A stretch of DNA of 64,000 bases, from contig OX411556.1 in NCBI GenBank assembly GCA_948146395.1, positions 33,261,056-33,325,055 on the forward strand, written 5' to 3'. Positions within the stretch are counted from its first letter, which is position 1; each line of letters opens with the position of its first letter. A program made the position numbers and the translations under genes. Source of the stretch: Fragum whitleyi. Lineage: Eukaryota; Mollusca; Bivalvia; Cardiida; Cardiidae. The notes under the pieces were generated by a model. That model made no database searches. It was not told where the DNA came from and saw only the letters and a program-made list of their open reading frames with translations. Positions 36,454 through 48,084 of the stretch are shown here, one piece after another.

Positions 36454-36690
36454 ATGAGCCAGTGCGTGTCATTTCCAACAATTTCATATGTTCGCAAAGC
36501 AAAGACTTTGGTCAGTCTGTGCATCTGCACAGTCTGGCCAGTCTTCATTATGTGATTTGTAGAATAAGGTATCAAAGTATCTGTATACGATTTGGCAAAC
36601 TTCTCATAACGCTATGTCACTGTCTGGGCTTCTAAGTGATTGTACCTCAAGTAGGTTTCAAATTGTTGGAACTGTCACGCACAGGCTCAA
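36454..36690. mobile_element. Foldback element C, second copy
   Basis: Ends atgagccagtgcgtgtcatt and gaactgtcacgcacaggctc; inner palindrome cagtctgtgcatctgcacag. Confidence 0.8.
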
Positions 36691-37158
36691 ATATCTTTGT
36701 CTGTTTTTGGCTTTGGTGCTTAATATTCGATAATAAAAAAGAAGGCGATTTAAAGACGGATTATTTATTTTTTTCTCCTATACAGCAGTGACACCAAATC
36801 GACACCATCACAACACGAAATACCGAACAATTAATTTCTTAACATTTATATCCGTAATTATAAATAGAAAGGAAAGAAAATGGTACAGAAAAAAAATTAA
36901 TCTGAATTTCGGAAGCAGCCTGTGATTCAATTAGATTTATTTTAATTATATTTTGGTACTTTTCATTCAATTGAATGTTCGAATGTTTGAAGCAAATTAG
37001 GACCTTAAAAAAGTAACGAGATTTTCAAATATTATGAGTACAAAAAGGCTGAAACTGAGTTGTGCTTTTCTTGTTTAAAAATGTCAGCAATTTTTTTTGT
37101 AGAAAGCCATACCAGTCCAACGAACTGAAACAAAACTAACGCATATATATCGTGTTCA

Positions 37159-37584
37159 CTATAAATCCGTCTGAATGAGCTTTCTTTCTTCAATAGTCGC
37201 TTTTGTCTCTGTGGTAATTTGATCAACCATCCCAATTTGAGTAGCACATTCGTCATTTTGTCCTCCACATATCTTGTATCTATTAGCAAGACCCGGGAAC
37301 GATTTACGGAAAGCTTTCCTGAATCCGTCACTCAAGTAGGCATACACGAAAGGATTTACACACGAATTCGCGTAAGACAAAGTATGGGCAAATATCTTAA
37401 AATACAACATAGCAGGAACACGAGGAAAGTTTTTGTCAAATTTAAGCCATAAATTGATTATATGAATTGGTAGCCAAAATGTAGCGAAGACGACGACGAC
37501 AGAAGCAACGAGCTTCGTTACTCTTTTGCGTCGTTTATCCTGACTTTTTGCTTTCTTGGACGAGATTCCGTTGGTTTGTCGAGG
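37159..37584 (-). CDS. Peptide GPCR, last exon copy B (TM6-TM7-C-tail)
   Basis: A CAG acceptor (37585-37587) opens this exon in phase 0, so it can join the TM4-TM5 exon at 45024-45250 directly. It encodes 141 residues plus stop: a basic loop (DKRRKRVTK), TM6 with FWLPIHIINLW, TM7 with NSCVNPFVYAY, helix 8 (SDGFRKAFRKSF) and a tail ending QTDL. Compared with copy A, the TM6-TM7 core and helix 8 are strongly conserved, while the loop start and the tail have diverged except for the final TDL. This is the pattern expected if both are under protein-level selection. It is the proximal of the two candidate last exons. A possible polyadenylation signal (AATAAA on the minus strand, 36764-36769) lies about 390 bases past the stop. 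Family-level identity is firm; subtype is inference. Confidence 0.9.
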   Translation of the reverse strand, partial: PRQTNGISSKKAKSQDKRRKRVTKLVASVVVVFATFWLPIHIINLWLKFDKNFPRVPAMLYFKIFAHTLSYANSCVNPFVYAYLSDGFRKAFRKSFPGLANRYKICGGQNDECATQIGMVDQITTETKATIEERKLIQTDL

Positions 37585-38000
37585 CTGGAATAAATAAGAA
37601 AACAATGAAAGAGTTAAACGTGTTGTTTTTGTAGTATAGCGCGGTTGTATTGACTCGAATATGACCCCTGCTATTTAGATGAATAAAATTCTGATTATTC
37701 CTACTCGGCTTTGCACGTGCTTTCATAGGAATGAATAAAACGGTATTGAAAGTAACACTTATTTTGTCAACTAATATAATATGCCAGTAATTGTTATTTA
37801 AGCATTTTTCCACAGAGGTTAAAGTCGGGTCAAATAAACCAAGGTATAGTAATTTTATCTTGAACTGCACTATTTTTGTCTCGCTTTTGTGGTTTTGTTA
37901 CTCATATTTTCCTGTTAGAAAACCATACTCATTCACTGGACCAACAAAGTTCATTATTTTTACCATTTTATTCATACATTTAGTACATCTTTAATACAAT

Positions 38001-38242
38001 ATGAGCCTGTGCGTGACATTTCCAACAGTTTGAAATGTTCATGACGTGTAAACATTGAGATGTCCAGACAGCCAAAAACTGTAAATATAAAGTTACCGGA
38101 TTGTCTACAGATACTTTAAGACCTTATCTATATACTAAGCGCATATTGAAGACTCTGGTCAGACTGTGCGGATGCACAGGCTGGTCAGATGCTTTGCTTT
38201 GCCAATTCTGAAATTGTTGAAAATCTCACGCACAGGCTCAAT
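38001..38242. mobile_element. Foldback element C, third copy
   Basis: Ends atgagcctgtgcgtgacatt and aatctcacgcacaggctca, so the TIR is about 28 bases. A half copy with the same start (atgagcatctgcctgacac) follows at 38433-38560. Confidence 0.8.
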
Positions 38243-38560
38243 TATGTCTAAAAACAAATAAATGCGAAGGAAATACTTTAACCTTCCGAACTTCGCCATT
38301 TTCAATGCTGTGATTCCGAAAAATGAATTTCTCCGGTCCTGTTAACGAGCAGGTTTTGTTTACAGCAAAATATGAGTTACAAACATACATAATAAAATCC
38401 CTTCTTAAATAAAAAACACATTGTTAATAAATGAGCATCTGCCTGACACTTCAATAACTTTTCATATTGGTTACGTTTAGACCCTGTTCAGACTGTGCAA
38501 ATGCATAGCCAGATCAGAGTCTTCACAATGCGCATAACAGATAAGTATTGACAGAATGTC

Positions 38561-39348
38561 TCTGTTCAAAATGAGAGAAATTATAAAATGTCCTAGGTAG
38601 TTGTCCTAGCCTCTCGCATTCTTTCCATCACACATAAAATGGTTGAAAAACCCACCCCTACTCGTCTAATGAGGACCAACATAGACGAGCCTTTGAATGG
38701 GATTTCCAACAGTTATACATGGCATGTGTGTCCACAAACAAATTACGGATGGACGATCACACAATTTAATAAAATCATTCGCAGACCGCATAAACAGATG
38801 TTTCAGACAAAACCTATCTACACAGCGCACGGGGAAGACTAAGGTCATACTACTTGTATATACAGGTTGCCTAGATGCTTCCTCTGTTCACATATGAAGA
38901 TGTCGGCAAAGTCATACAATGTCTCAAATAGTTTCGTCGTGGTTTATATAGCATTCTTTTTTCGATAATAATCTAAGCACAGAATTGAAATACAATGCAC
39001 GACCTCTGAGTGTTGCGCATAAGAGCTCATGATTATATATTATTTTGCCTGCTAATTTCTGTAGCCTGGCGTATCTTTTAATTTTATAGTTCACTCTTTG
39101 GACATTATTTGGAGGCTCCAATGCATTGTACTATGACTTACTTCGCAATAAAAAACTGATACAATTAACAATTTTGTAAAGTAATCAGAGTAGTAACAAA
39201 CATAAGAATCTGTTAAATGCTGGAGATATTGCAATATTTATAAGGAATATTTGTGTTGAGCATGTCTACTTTAAACAGTATGGATCTGATGGTAACCATT
39301 CGATGTGACAAAAACTTGTCAAAAGTCTTTTCCAATTACGGGAGTCCC
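38561..39348. other. GPCR intron, no exon seen
   Basis: Several overlapping 60-67 codon frames (38639-38897) on both strands; none is receptor-like. Confidence 0.55.
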
Positions 39349-39575
39349 TGGGGCCTGTTTTACTAAACAACTCACGGTCCTTTTTTTGCGTATGTCAAAA
39401 ATCAACGTTGCTTCTACAGTAGTAACTACATATAGAATTCTGTCATGCATTATCTCATTGGATTCCAATGAGATATTGCAAGGCAAAATCTAACAATGAA
39501 TAAAAACAACAGTTACGATTCGTGTTTTTGACTTACGATTAACATTTTCGTAAGAAGTTTAGTAAAACGGGTCCC
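39349..39575. mobile_element. MITE with GTTTTACTAAAC ends
   Basis: 227 bases with inverted ends ggggcctgttttactaaac and gtttagtaaaacgggtccc. The inner part contains a hairpin (atctcattggattccaatgagat). Confidence 0.8.
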
Positions 39576-39959
39576 TTTCTCTCCCTTGGGTTGCTAATTT
39601 TATTTTTTAAAGATACATTTTTGAATTTTGGATTTCGAAAACCAATGTTTAGATTCGCAAAACAAACAAACAAACAAACAAACAACGCAGCGGTCGAGAG
39701 TACGAATTTTTGTATCGAAGTTTCTCATGACGACCCTTACACCAAAACATTCTAAGTATTGCTCTTTAAGAATGTTTTCTAATCGCAGTCAAACGAAGTT
39801 TGAATATGCATAGCACTTTTTTTCTATAACGTCTTCTACTGGTGTTCTGGTGAAAGGACAGATGATCATTTAGGTTTACACGACGACAGTTACTTTCAAA
39901 GCCGTGAAAGGAGGGCATGTGAAAATCCATTTTCTGGAAATAAATTCTGACGTATTGTT

Positions 39960-40362
39960 ACAGCTAGGACCCTCATGAAATTGAAACTCACCACAGCTAA
40001 AATCATACTAAATCGCTCTCTCAGCCATTCACTCATATATTCCATACACCCAATCAAATCATTCACAAACGTTCCAAAATTACTGAAAACATGAAATCGA
40101 CACCTACATCTAAAAATAAAAATCATAAGAAAAAAAAAAACAATAATTCACTGCCTAAAGTGAAATTTGTACGTGTCTGGTTGGTTCACGATGACATACA
40201 AAGCTATTTATAGAATGTGTATGCATTTTTCATATAAGGGAGTTAATGAATAAACTGGAACAAAATGAGCGATATTGGATTATCTCCCTTTATTTCATTC
40301 AGAACTCAATCGTTTCACTCATTCAATTCCATTCCAATATCATATAGCTTGTTCTTATCTGT
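39960..40362 (-). mobile_element. MITE-A copy, diverged
   Basis: Ends acagctaggaccctcatg and gttcttatctgt; the internal element keeps gcgatattggattatctccc. Confidence 0.65.
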
Positions 40363-41139
40363 ACGACAAAAGATTACAGTCAACCATCAGATTCACGACT
40401 GTAAAAAGCATTTATTGAATAATCTGAATTGCTGCACTGTTGACATTTTGGTAACTATAAAAAATGGGTTAGTTGTCGACAACCAGTTCTAAGAGGCGGG
40501 GTATTACAATTCATGCAGAGTACAGAAAAGGTCATCTATAAGCAAAAACTATACTATTCGCCATAATACGAGTAAATTTTTTATTATTTCAAGTATGTGT
40601 CCGACATTGCTTGTTAGCTTTTAAGGTCAAACGTTTTTCAATATCTGAAAACCTTCCCCGGAAAGAATTTTTATCATTAAGAAAGCCAAGACTTTCCAAT
40701 GAAGTTTGCAATCCTTTTAGCATCTCAAATTTTGGAACGAAGGGGACATTTCATTTCAGTCCCTTTTCAAAAAATGACAGAGCTATGCCTTTTATTCAAT
40801 CTATTAAGATACTCTCTAGATTTTTTTTTCTCTTGTGTCAGGGTTGAGCCAATACATACATGTTGTGCATTTGTTATGTATCAATTAGATCTATCTCAAC
40901 ATTCTTTTTCAAGCATTTAAAAATTCTACTATATGTTAAACAAGAGGGAAAGAATGGCCATAAACCGCTCACAAGGTTTTTATTGATCCAGTGGATGTCA
41001 TTCAAAAACATTCTGACAAAAGTTTGTTCAAGATTGCTAAGGGGTTTAGGAGAGAATATTATTAGAAGAATTCAAAGGGAATATGGGATTGCACTGCTCT
41101 TATGCATGGTCTAATTAGAATTTCGCGTACGTGCTTGTA
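40363..41139. other. GPCR intron, nothing recognised
   Basis: Three overlapping plus frames of 73-84 codons without motifs. Confidence 0.55.
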
Positions 41140-41940
41140 AATGAGTCACACAAGGAACATTCGGACAAAGTTTCAAATTATTGTATTTATTAAGGAGATG
41201 TCTTTCAAAGATTTTATATTCAAAAGAGACCCCGCCCTGCCACGCCAAAATACATTTGGCCGATCAGAATTTGGCGAACAAATTTGAAAAGGGTCACCGA
41301 GGTGCATTTTGGCACAAATTCATTGAAATTTACAAAGTGGTTTAGGAGTATATGTTGTTCAATGACTTCATAGTGAAAACAGACCTGGCCTTGTTACACC
41401 ATCTTATTTCCCCGAACAATTTTTGGAAATGTTCATTAAAAAGAACATTTGGCAAAATTTCATTGAAATTGGTCTAGTAGTTTAGGATAATGGTCATTCA
41501 AAGATTTCAATAGAAAAACCCTGTCACGCCCATAATCATTTGTTAATTTTGGAAAGGGTCACACATGAAACAATCCTGGAAAAGGTAGGTTAAAATTGGC
41601 CCATTGGTTATTGAGGAGATATGTTTTAAAGATTTCAAGGTTGAAAAAAGGCCATGCACTTCCAATCATATGGTTATGGGTCAGTCGATTTGGTTAAAGA
41701 AGTTTGAAGCAGACGTTGTTCAAACATTTAATAGCGGAAAAATACCACGCTGTGTCACATCCATATTTATGGACCAATCAGAATTTTGCGAATTTTTTAA
41801 AAATGCTTCATACAAGGAACATTCTGGCAAAGATTCAATGAAACAAGCCCATTGTTCAAGAGATTTTTTTAAAGAAAGTTGGCAATGCACTGACGCTAGA
41901 CGGATTCAGAAGGATCCTCAGAAAGTTTCCCTTTAGCAGT
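41140..41940 (+). repeat. Degenerate ~125-bp repeat array, plus orientation
   Basis: Units with aaggaacattcggacaaagt, gagatgtctttcaaagattt and ccgatcagaatttggcgaac. A 110-codon frame (41604) crosses several units and is taken as chance. A shorter relative lies at 30830-30960. Confidence 0.7.
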
Positions 41941-41947
41941 TTGCCCA

Positions 41948-42792
41948 GAGGCCCGTTTTACTTAACATCTTACGATCATTTTTTCCGTAAGTCAAAATTA
42001 AAAGTTGCTTCTGCAGTAGTAACTTAATACGGAAATCTGCCATTCACAATCTCATTTGAATCGTCATCTTCAGCCGATTCAATAAGATATTGCAAGGCAG
42101 AATCTAACAAGAGCCATGTCGGACATGGCCATCCCCCGCCGAGAAAGCTTGATAGTAAACTGAAGCCTAATAGATTAAGGGTTCTACTTTAAGAAATTAA
42201 GCCCCTACAAAATCTAAGTCTTTAAAATAACAAAGGGCAATAACTCCAAAATTATGCAAGCCAGAGTTGTAGTTCTTGTGCACTGCACTTCTCCTCCATG
42301 AGATCTATCCACCCATAAAGTTTCAAGTTGATAGCTATTATACTTAAGGAGATATGCTCCGGACAAAATCTTAGTCTTAAAAATAACAAAGGGCAATAAC
42401 TCCAAAATTATGCAAGCCAGAGTTGTAGTTCTTGTGCACTGCACTTCTCCTCCATGAGATCTATCCACCCATAAAAGTAACAAAGGGCAATAACTCCAAA
42501 ATTATGCAAGCCAGAGTTGTAGTTCTTGTGCACTGCACTTCTCCTCCTTGAGATCTATCCACCCATAAACTTTCAAGTTGATAGCTATTATACTTTAGGA
42601 GATATGCTCCGGACAAGTTTAGTGACGGAATGACGGAATGACGGAATGACGGACGGAGAGCATTACTATATCCCCTTCGCCGAAAACGGCGGGGGATAAA
42701 AATGAAAAAAAAAAACAACAACCAGGTAAGATTTGTAATTTTGACGTACGATTATTATTTTTTTCCTAGTAAGAAGTTTACTTATCAAGCCC
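41948..42792. mobile_element. GTTTTACTAAAC-type MITE split by an A-tailed repeat
   Basis: Left part 41948-42109 (ggcccgttttacttaaca ... gcagaatctaacaa) and right part about 42719-42792 (attttgacgtacgatt ... gaagtttactta) match the intact MITE at 39349. Between them lies an insert, 42110-42718, that ends in a GC stem (cgccgaaaacggcggggg) and an A-rich tail. Confidence 0.7.
42228..42690 (+). repeat. Three-unit tandem repeat inside the A-tailed insert
   Basis: The block aacaaagggcaataactcc … gagatctatccacccataaa occurs at about 42230, 42387 and 42480, with unequal spacing (about 157 and 93) because one unit lacks the ttcaagttgatagctattat part. A short (TGACGGAA)n run follows (42624-42655). Confidence 0.85.
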
Positions 42793-43527
42793 AAGGTGAT
42801 TTAAAAAAAAAGATGAGTCAGTGGACCAGTACGTAGCCTTAATACAAGTACAAGAACAGGTATAGTCTTTAAGGATTTTACAGGGGATAATTTAGATGCA
42901 AAAGCACTCCCACCTCCGCTTCCAGTACAACAAATCTTCTTTTCAAATTCAAAAAGCTTTAAATTGTTTTTTGAACATTTTTTGTACGATGCTCGAGGAA
43001 AATACATAGCATATTCACTGGTGTAGTGGTGTAAATATGCACTTTTGGGCAATCATCATTTTTCATTTTGGAAGCTTTGTAATAACGGGAGCTTTGTTTT
43101 TTTAGCCTTGTACAGGTGTGTCACATTTAACCCTAGTGAAACAGGCATGTTCTTTTTCAAAATACGTTTGTTTTTAAATATCACATGTTTCAAATTAGTT
43201 ATACTTACAACCTCATTGATGTGCTACATGTAATGATAAGTTTGGTATTATTATTTTCATACTAACAATCAATACAAATAGGAGAAACTAAAATGACGTA
43301 AATAAAATGTTTTTTGGCAAAGTCTTAGATTTTATAATTCATCTAACAAAGCTCCAACAACAAACATGCAGGACAACATTTTTATGTATATAATTCAGGT
43401 TAATTCGTGAAGTTTTTTTTCATTATTTTTATAAATAGAAGATTTAGATCAACGAATAAAATATTTCTGTCTTTGCATGTGATTTGAAGTCTGGACTGTC
43501 CAAAGTGTCATTTTTTAAACCTGATAG

Positions 43528-43600
43528 TCACATACAATAATTAATATCGTAAAAATGACAAGGCAAATGATCTGAATGAACTCAGTGTGATGATGGTGCA
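43528..43600 (+). mobile_element. MITE-A left-end fragment
   Basis: About 70 bases with ttaatatcgtaaaaatgacaagg then ctgaatgaactcagtgtg; truncated by the long-inverted-repeat relative at 43605-43735. Confidence 0.45.
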
Positions 43601-43604
43601 CCAT

Positions 43605-43735
43605 CAGACCATAATTGAAACACGTTTATCAAATTAGATTGGCAAAAAAAGTTAGTCAAGGTAAATGGCTTGCATAATTACCTTTTGGACCCGAGATTTA
43701 TACCTAAGGTCGTATTGGTACCTGGCTAGAGGGTC
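43605..43735 (+). mobile_element. Fragment of the long-inverted-repeat element
   Basis: Matches 63285-63370 (cttgcataa, gagatttatacct, tacctgg) with many substitutions. Confidence 0.5.
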
Positions 43736-43754
43736 TAGACTGTAGAATGATTGA

Positions 43755-43966
43755 TTGAATGGAGTTTTACGCCGCTTTCAATACTTTTTTCAGTTATATC
43801 GCGGAGGCTTGAGCACCAAACAAGGGATTGCTGGTATTTCACTCTACAGTACAACATCACATCCTTTCCTAGCCTCCAGCTGCTATCTCACATAGGTCTA
43901 CGCTTATCAATCAATTGGTGAGAGACAAAGAGTCGGAAAGAACGAGTGTCGCCGTCGGGGATCATT
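43755..43966 (-). mobile_element. SINE family 1, diverged and truncated
   Basis: The body and (AATC)n-like tail match the copies at 27659 and 53275 with many substitutions. The head end (cgtcggggatca) runs straight into a fragment of the GACCCC-rich element at 43967-44238. Confidence 0.8.
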
Positions 43967-44238
43967 TTGACCCCCTTGGGCAAAAATTCTAAGGGTCACT
44001 ACTTGGTTTTAACACTCAAATTTTCAGTGATGTATCTTATTACTATTCAGAATTCTACTTTTTATTTTTTCCATCATATATTTTAACAAGAAAAGGTCAA
44101 TTCACATTGAAACCTGTAAAATTCTACTACCAATTTGACTTTTCTGTTGTTTTGACCCCTTTAGAATAAGTTTTGACCCAAGAATTTTATGGTTAAAGAG
44201 TCACTGACCCCTCAATTTCAAGCTCTAGCACGAGCCCT
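43967..44238 (+). mobile_element. Partial CAGGGC-ended element
   Basis: Contains ttttgacccccttgggc, ttttgacccaagaatttta and the end tctagcacgagccctg, matching the element at 60304-60679. The left end is replaced by the SINE at 43755-43966. Confidence 0.65.
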
Positions 44239-44547
44239 GATAAAGTAACCATTCGAGCTATACTTAAGAGCAACTTGATTGAAACCGCATTTACATCTTT
44301 AGATGCCTTCGAATAAAATAGGACAAACAGATTTTCAAAGAAAAATGTCCTTGTTTGCGGAAACGCAGTACTATTCCATTATGAATTACTATTGGTGATA
44401 CCAGTCAAATACTTGGTAAAGTAAAATTCATAGTAACATGTATATACATGAAAACAGAAGATATCAAAATTTAACAAGAAAAAATACATCAAATCAAAGA
44501 TATCATATGAGAGAAAGATTTCAATCAGATCGAAATCAAATTTGGGT

Positions 44548-44987
44548 ACAGTTAACAACATCTTGAAATTGGCAATAATTCCGATCAACAACATCCAAAA
44601 TCACTCACTCAGCGCTCAGTTCATTCATACCAAACACTCACTCAAACCATTAAAAAGCGTTCCAAAATCACGAAAAGTGGTAAGATCAACAACTACATTC
44701 AAAATAAAAATCGGTAAAGAAAATCCACGATTTCACTGGCATAATTGAATTTTATAAGCGTAATACGCGTTCGTGAAGACATAGAAATGTATTTATTGAT
44801 CATGTATGTATATTTTATAAAAGGAAGGTAATCATTATCGCTAATTTTGTTCATCCTGAACAAAATTTGCGATACAATATTACCTCCCATTAAATTCACT
44901 CAAAACTCGCTCCACACACTCATTCAATTGCATTCCTAAATCATTCCAAAATCATTCATCTAGTCAATTTCACGATGTTGTTACTGA
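44548..44987 (-). mobile_element. MITE-A copy, full length
   Basis: Ends acagttaacaacatcttg and cacgatgttgttactg. The internal hairpin at 44823-44888 is near perfect (gctaattttgttcatcctga / tgaacaaaatttgc). It ends about 40 bases from the donor side of the TM4-TM5 exon of the receptor. Confidence 0.85.
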
Positions 44988-45023
44988 TAAATCGAGGTTT
45001 TGCTAATTTTCCTTTCTACTTAC

Positions 45024-45250
45024 CCTCGACATCATTTTATTTCTCCACAGAGTTTTCAGAATCATGGCATAACAAAATATGATCACCGTCAGTGGGACGA
45101 CATATGTCGTAAAAACTACAACGACAATCGACGCTTTACTGTAAACATCATGTGGTTCAGGCCAGAAGTCCTCACATATATCATTTCCGGTTACTTCATC
45201 CGTCTTAGTATCGAACACAATGGCAAATGGCAAGGATATTACAAATGACA
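45024..45250 (-). CDS. Peptide GPCR, TM4-TM5 exon
   Basis: An internal exon of 227 bases. The acceptor reads TTTGCATTTCAG before 45250; the donor after 45024 is GTAAGT. It begins with two bases of a split codon, so the G left by the upstream exon makes GTG (Val) and the reading continues through the end of TM4 (SFVISLPFAIVF). An acidic second extracellular loop follows, with the expected conserved cysteine (DICEDFWPE), then TM5 (about 25 hydrophobic residues, VVVVFTTYVVPLTVIIFCYAM). It ends in the basic start of loop 3 (LWRNKMMSR) in phase 0, matching both last-exon copies. The TM5 proline and tyrosine are in the usual class A arrangement. The intron to the next upstream exon (about 10.4 kb) contains the Mutator-like element in the opposite orientation. 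Confidence 0.9.
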
Positions 45251-45430
45251 CTGAAATGCAAAGAAAATTTGGAACAATGACAATCGGAAAATAAGTATTC
45301 CTCGAGTTGTGATTGATATTTTCGATTTTCACAAGGCCAGAAGTTTCAATCATAGTAAGTAGCAAATTAAATTGTAATTTTATACAATTACATAAGCATA
45401 TTTACACATTGTAATATAATTTGTTAATGC

Positions 45431-45721
45431 CATTGATTGAAATTCATTCATAAATTGACCAAATTTAAATAACAATTGTAAATATAATTGCATGTACAAA
45501 ATGACAGACAGACAGACAGACAGATAAGTTTATTGAAAGATTTGTACAAAGTACATCATCGTTACAAAACATAATCACATTTATATATAATATATAGAAA
45601 AAATACATATTTAACATGTCTAATAAACAACTTGATCCACATAATGACATTGATTGAAATTCATTCATAAATTGACCAAATTTAAATAACAATTGTAAAT
45701 ATAATTGCATGTACAAAATGA
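45431..45721 (-). mobile_element. Retroelement 3' end between 74-bp direct duplicates
   Basis: A 143-bp insert (45505-45647) starts with (CAGA)n then taagtttattgaaagatttg; on the minus strand this is a 3' end of the form AATAAACTTATCTGTCTG. It is flanked by two identical 74-base blocks (45431-45504, 45648-45721). That is much longer than usual LINE or SINE target duplications. Confidence 0.65.
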
Positions 45722-46724
45722 ATGACTATCCGTACGTCCATTTTTACCGTTATTGTAAGTGAGTTTATCCTTGCAGGAAAGGATAAAAGTGGTATCAACT
45801 GTCTTAATCACGTTAGTCACACATGAAGATATCTGTAATTTTGAATTGTTTTTGTTGTCTTTTTAAAATCATGATTATGAGAATGTTATAAAGTATATAT
45901 TATCACCACCTTAATCTTTTTTAAATCAAAGATTCAAAACGTAGATTATTCATACAAATAATATGCTAGTTGGCTTATTTGCATTTGATACATGTTAGAA
46001 AACCACCAATTAAACAGGCGAATCTGTTTGCACGCATAACAATCATCCTCTATTTTTTGTTTATTATACGATAACGTCAAATATTATTTTCAGTAATTAT
46101 AATTCTAACATTATTCTTACGGTTCTTTGATATATTTTTTAACGAAATTCAACGAAAATATAAGTGAAATACCATCGCCATATCAACGTCAAGTCGACGT
46201 GAGCTAGATTCGTGTCTGAAAAATGACTTATATTCGTTGAAAATGGTTTATTGAGTTAGCGATTTAATATGTTTAGTGTATCTATAGTTTGCTTGGATGA
46301 CTGAACGATCAAAGATTAACATAAAATGTTCATGTTAAAATCGCCGATCTATAAACGAAAATACCGTCTTTCTTCAGAGGAGCGACACAATATGAAACGA
46401 GCAATTTAGAAAAGTTAATAATTGGGTGCAAAATCATACATTCACTTTGCTAACATCTATCCCAATACCCCCATAGATTAAAAAAAAATCGCTGTCCACT
46501 TTTTGAAAATCCGCCATTCACCATCCTTTAGAGCCCAGGCGTAAAACATTACTATACCCATGAAACAATACGCTAACGAAACGTCTTTTCTATGAATATT
46601 TATGATTATTACATATACCCTGATTAGCCAATCAAAATGATCATAACGTGATGCTAATCTTCCAAAAATAGACCGAATCGAGTGTTTCTGTTGACTGGGT
46701 TACTGCCCCTAGATCTATCGATAC
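45722..46724. other. GPCR intron, nothing recognised
   Basis: AT-rich, without long frames, up to the left repeat of the Mutator-like element. Confidence 0.6.
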
Positions 46725-47198
46725 TAGGTTACACTCCTGTCTGTTTTAGCCGTGTTAAATTATATAGTAAATTGGCACATTTTGACAGTCTGTAGCTCTT
46801 TTAAAAAACTAATTTGGGCTAAATAACTTAGTGTGGCTTAAAGAGCAATATATGTTCTTGCATATCAGCCCAAGAAAACAGTACCTTGCAGGATAACTTT
46901 TTTCACAATTTTTCATTGCGCACAACTACCCTCAAAATTCTCTTGGTACGAAAGTGTATGTCAACTCTGGTACCTCCATCAAAGGTCAGGCTCCAAGAAA
47001 AAGTAGTTCGCAACTAAATTCATTTAATCCTATGCATGAAATGTAGCAGAGGTCTGGCACTTAGCTGAACCTCATTTCAAGCCCTTTACTGTTATTTAAA
47101 CATTAAAACAGTGTGACAAAAGGAGCATATCATTTTTTCTAACCGGACTATTTGAGGGTACAACGACCTAGGAAGTAAATTGTGACCGGAGCGGATCC
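46725..47198 (+). repeat. Left long direct repeat of the Mutator-like element
   Basis: It starts taggttacactcctg and ends gaccggagcggatcc, matching 50464-50937 base for base in length. No reading frame of note lies in it. Left of it the sequence is ordinary AT-rich intron; right of it (47199-47990) is the AT-rich leader of the transposase. Confidence 0.95.
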
Positions 47199-47993
47199 TA
47201 AATATCAAACTTTTTTTTTCAATTTTGACAAAAATGCCCCCATTTGAAGCGCATATGTATTACAACATTCCCCGTTTTTAAATTTTCCAAAAATATCACT
47301 TAGAAGAAAAATGGCAGCAGAATTAGTACAAGGCCTATATTTCTGAAATAAGGGCCAAAAAGGAGTACCTGATGGTTAGAAATTGCCATAACTTTTGTAA
47401 AAAGTCATCAATTTTCATAAAATAAAAAGTCCCTTGCAGAAAAATTACTCTTCTTCACTTTGAACCCTTTCCCAGATGTCTATGCTAAAATGAAATGCTT
47501 TAAAAAATAGCATTTATAAAAAAAAGTGAATTTAAATTTTAAAAAAAGTTCAATTATTGTATAGAAATTTCAATAAAATGAACACAAAACCTCATGAATG
47601 GGTGATTCTAAAAAATATAATATGTTTACACTAAGTTAGAGTAAAAAAACACCTAGGAAAAAGGAAAATACACTTAATTTGACAGTGTTGAAAAGGGTAA
47701 GGTGAACTGTAAATGGGCATTAGGTCTTTAGAGCAAAATAGTGGTGGTGTTTATCTTTTGTCTATTATGTTAAATCTTAAGTTCTAATTTTTTTTTACTT
47801 TTACCACTTTGATCAAAGAGGCTGCTGTATCAAAATACAAGGATATTGGTGAAACAAAGAGAATGGGCTCTAACAGGATATATCCATACAGGGGCTAGGG
47901 TTTGGAAGCTGATTATCTTAATATCAAGTGGTCACTTTGAATGCCAACCAATCCAATTAGTGCCGTCATATGACACTGACATTGCTGGGTAGG

Positions 47994-48000
47994 TATAAAA
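47994..48000 (+). promoter_or_regulatory. TATA box of the transposase gene
   Basis: TATAAAA lies 85 bases before the ATG at 48085, in a short GC-richer patch (gctgggtaggtataaaag). A start site near 48025-48030 would leave a leader of about 55-60 bases. The position and sequence fit a core promoter; no experiment supports it here. Confidence 0.6.
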
Positions 48001-48084
48001 GAAGATGCAAAAGCCTTTCAATACCATAACCAGCTACTCATTCATTATAGAGAAATCTTAAAATAAATAAAATATTTTTTCGAC

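Noticed and set aside
41604..41936. 110-codon frame
   Set aside because: Lies entirely in a degenerate ~125-bp repeat array; no motif.
42214..42721. Two minus frames of 86-89 codons with repeated peptide blocks
   Set aside because: They are translations of the tandem repeat units in the A-tailed insert.
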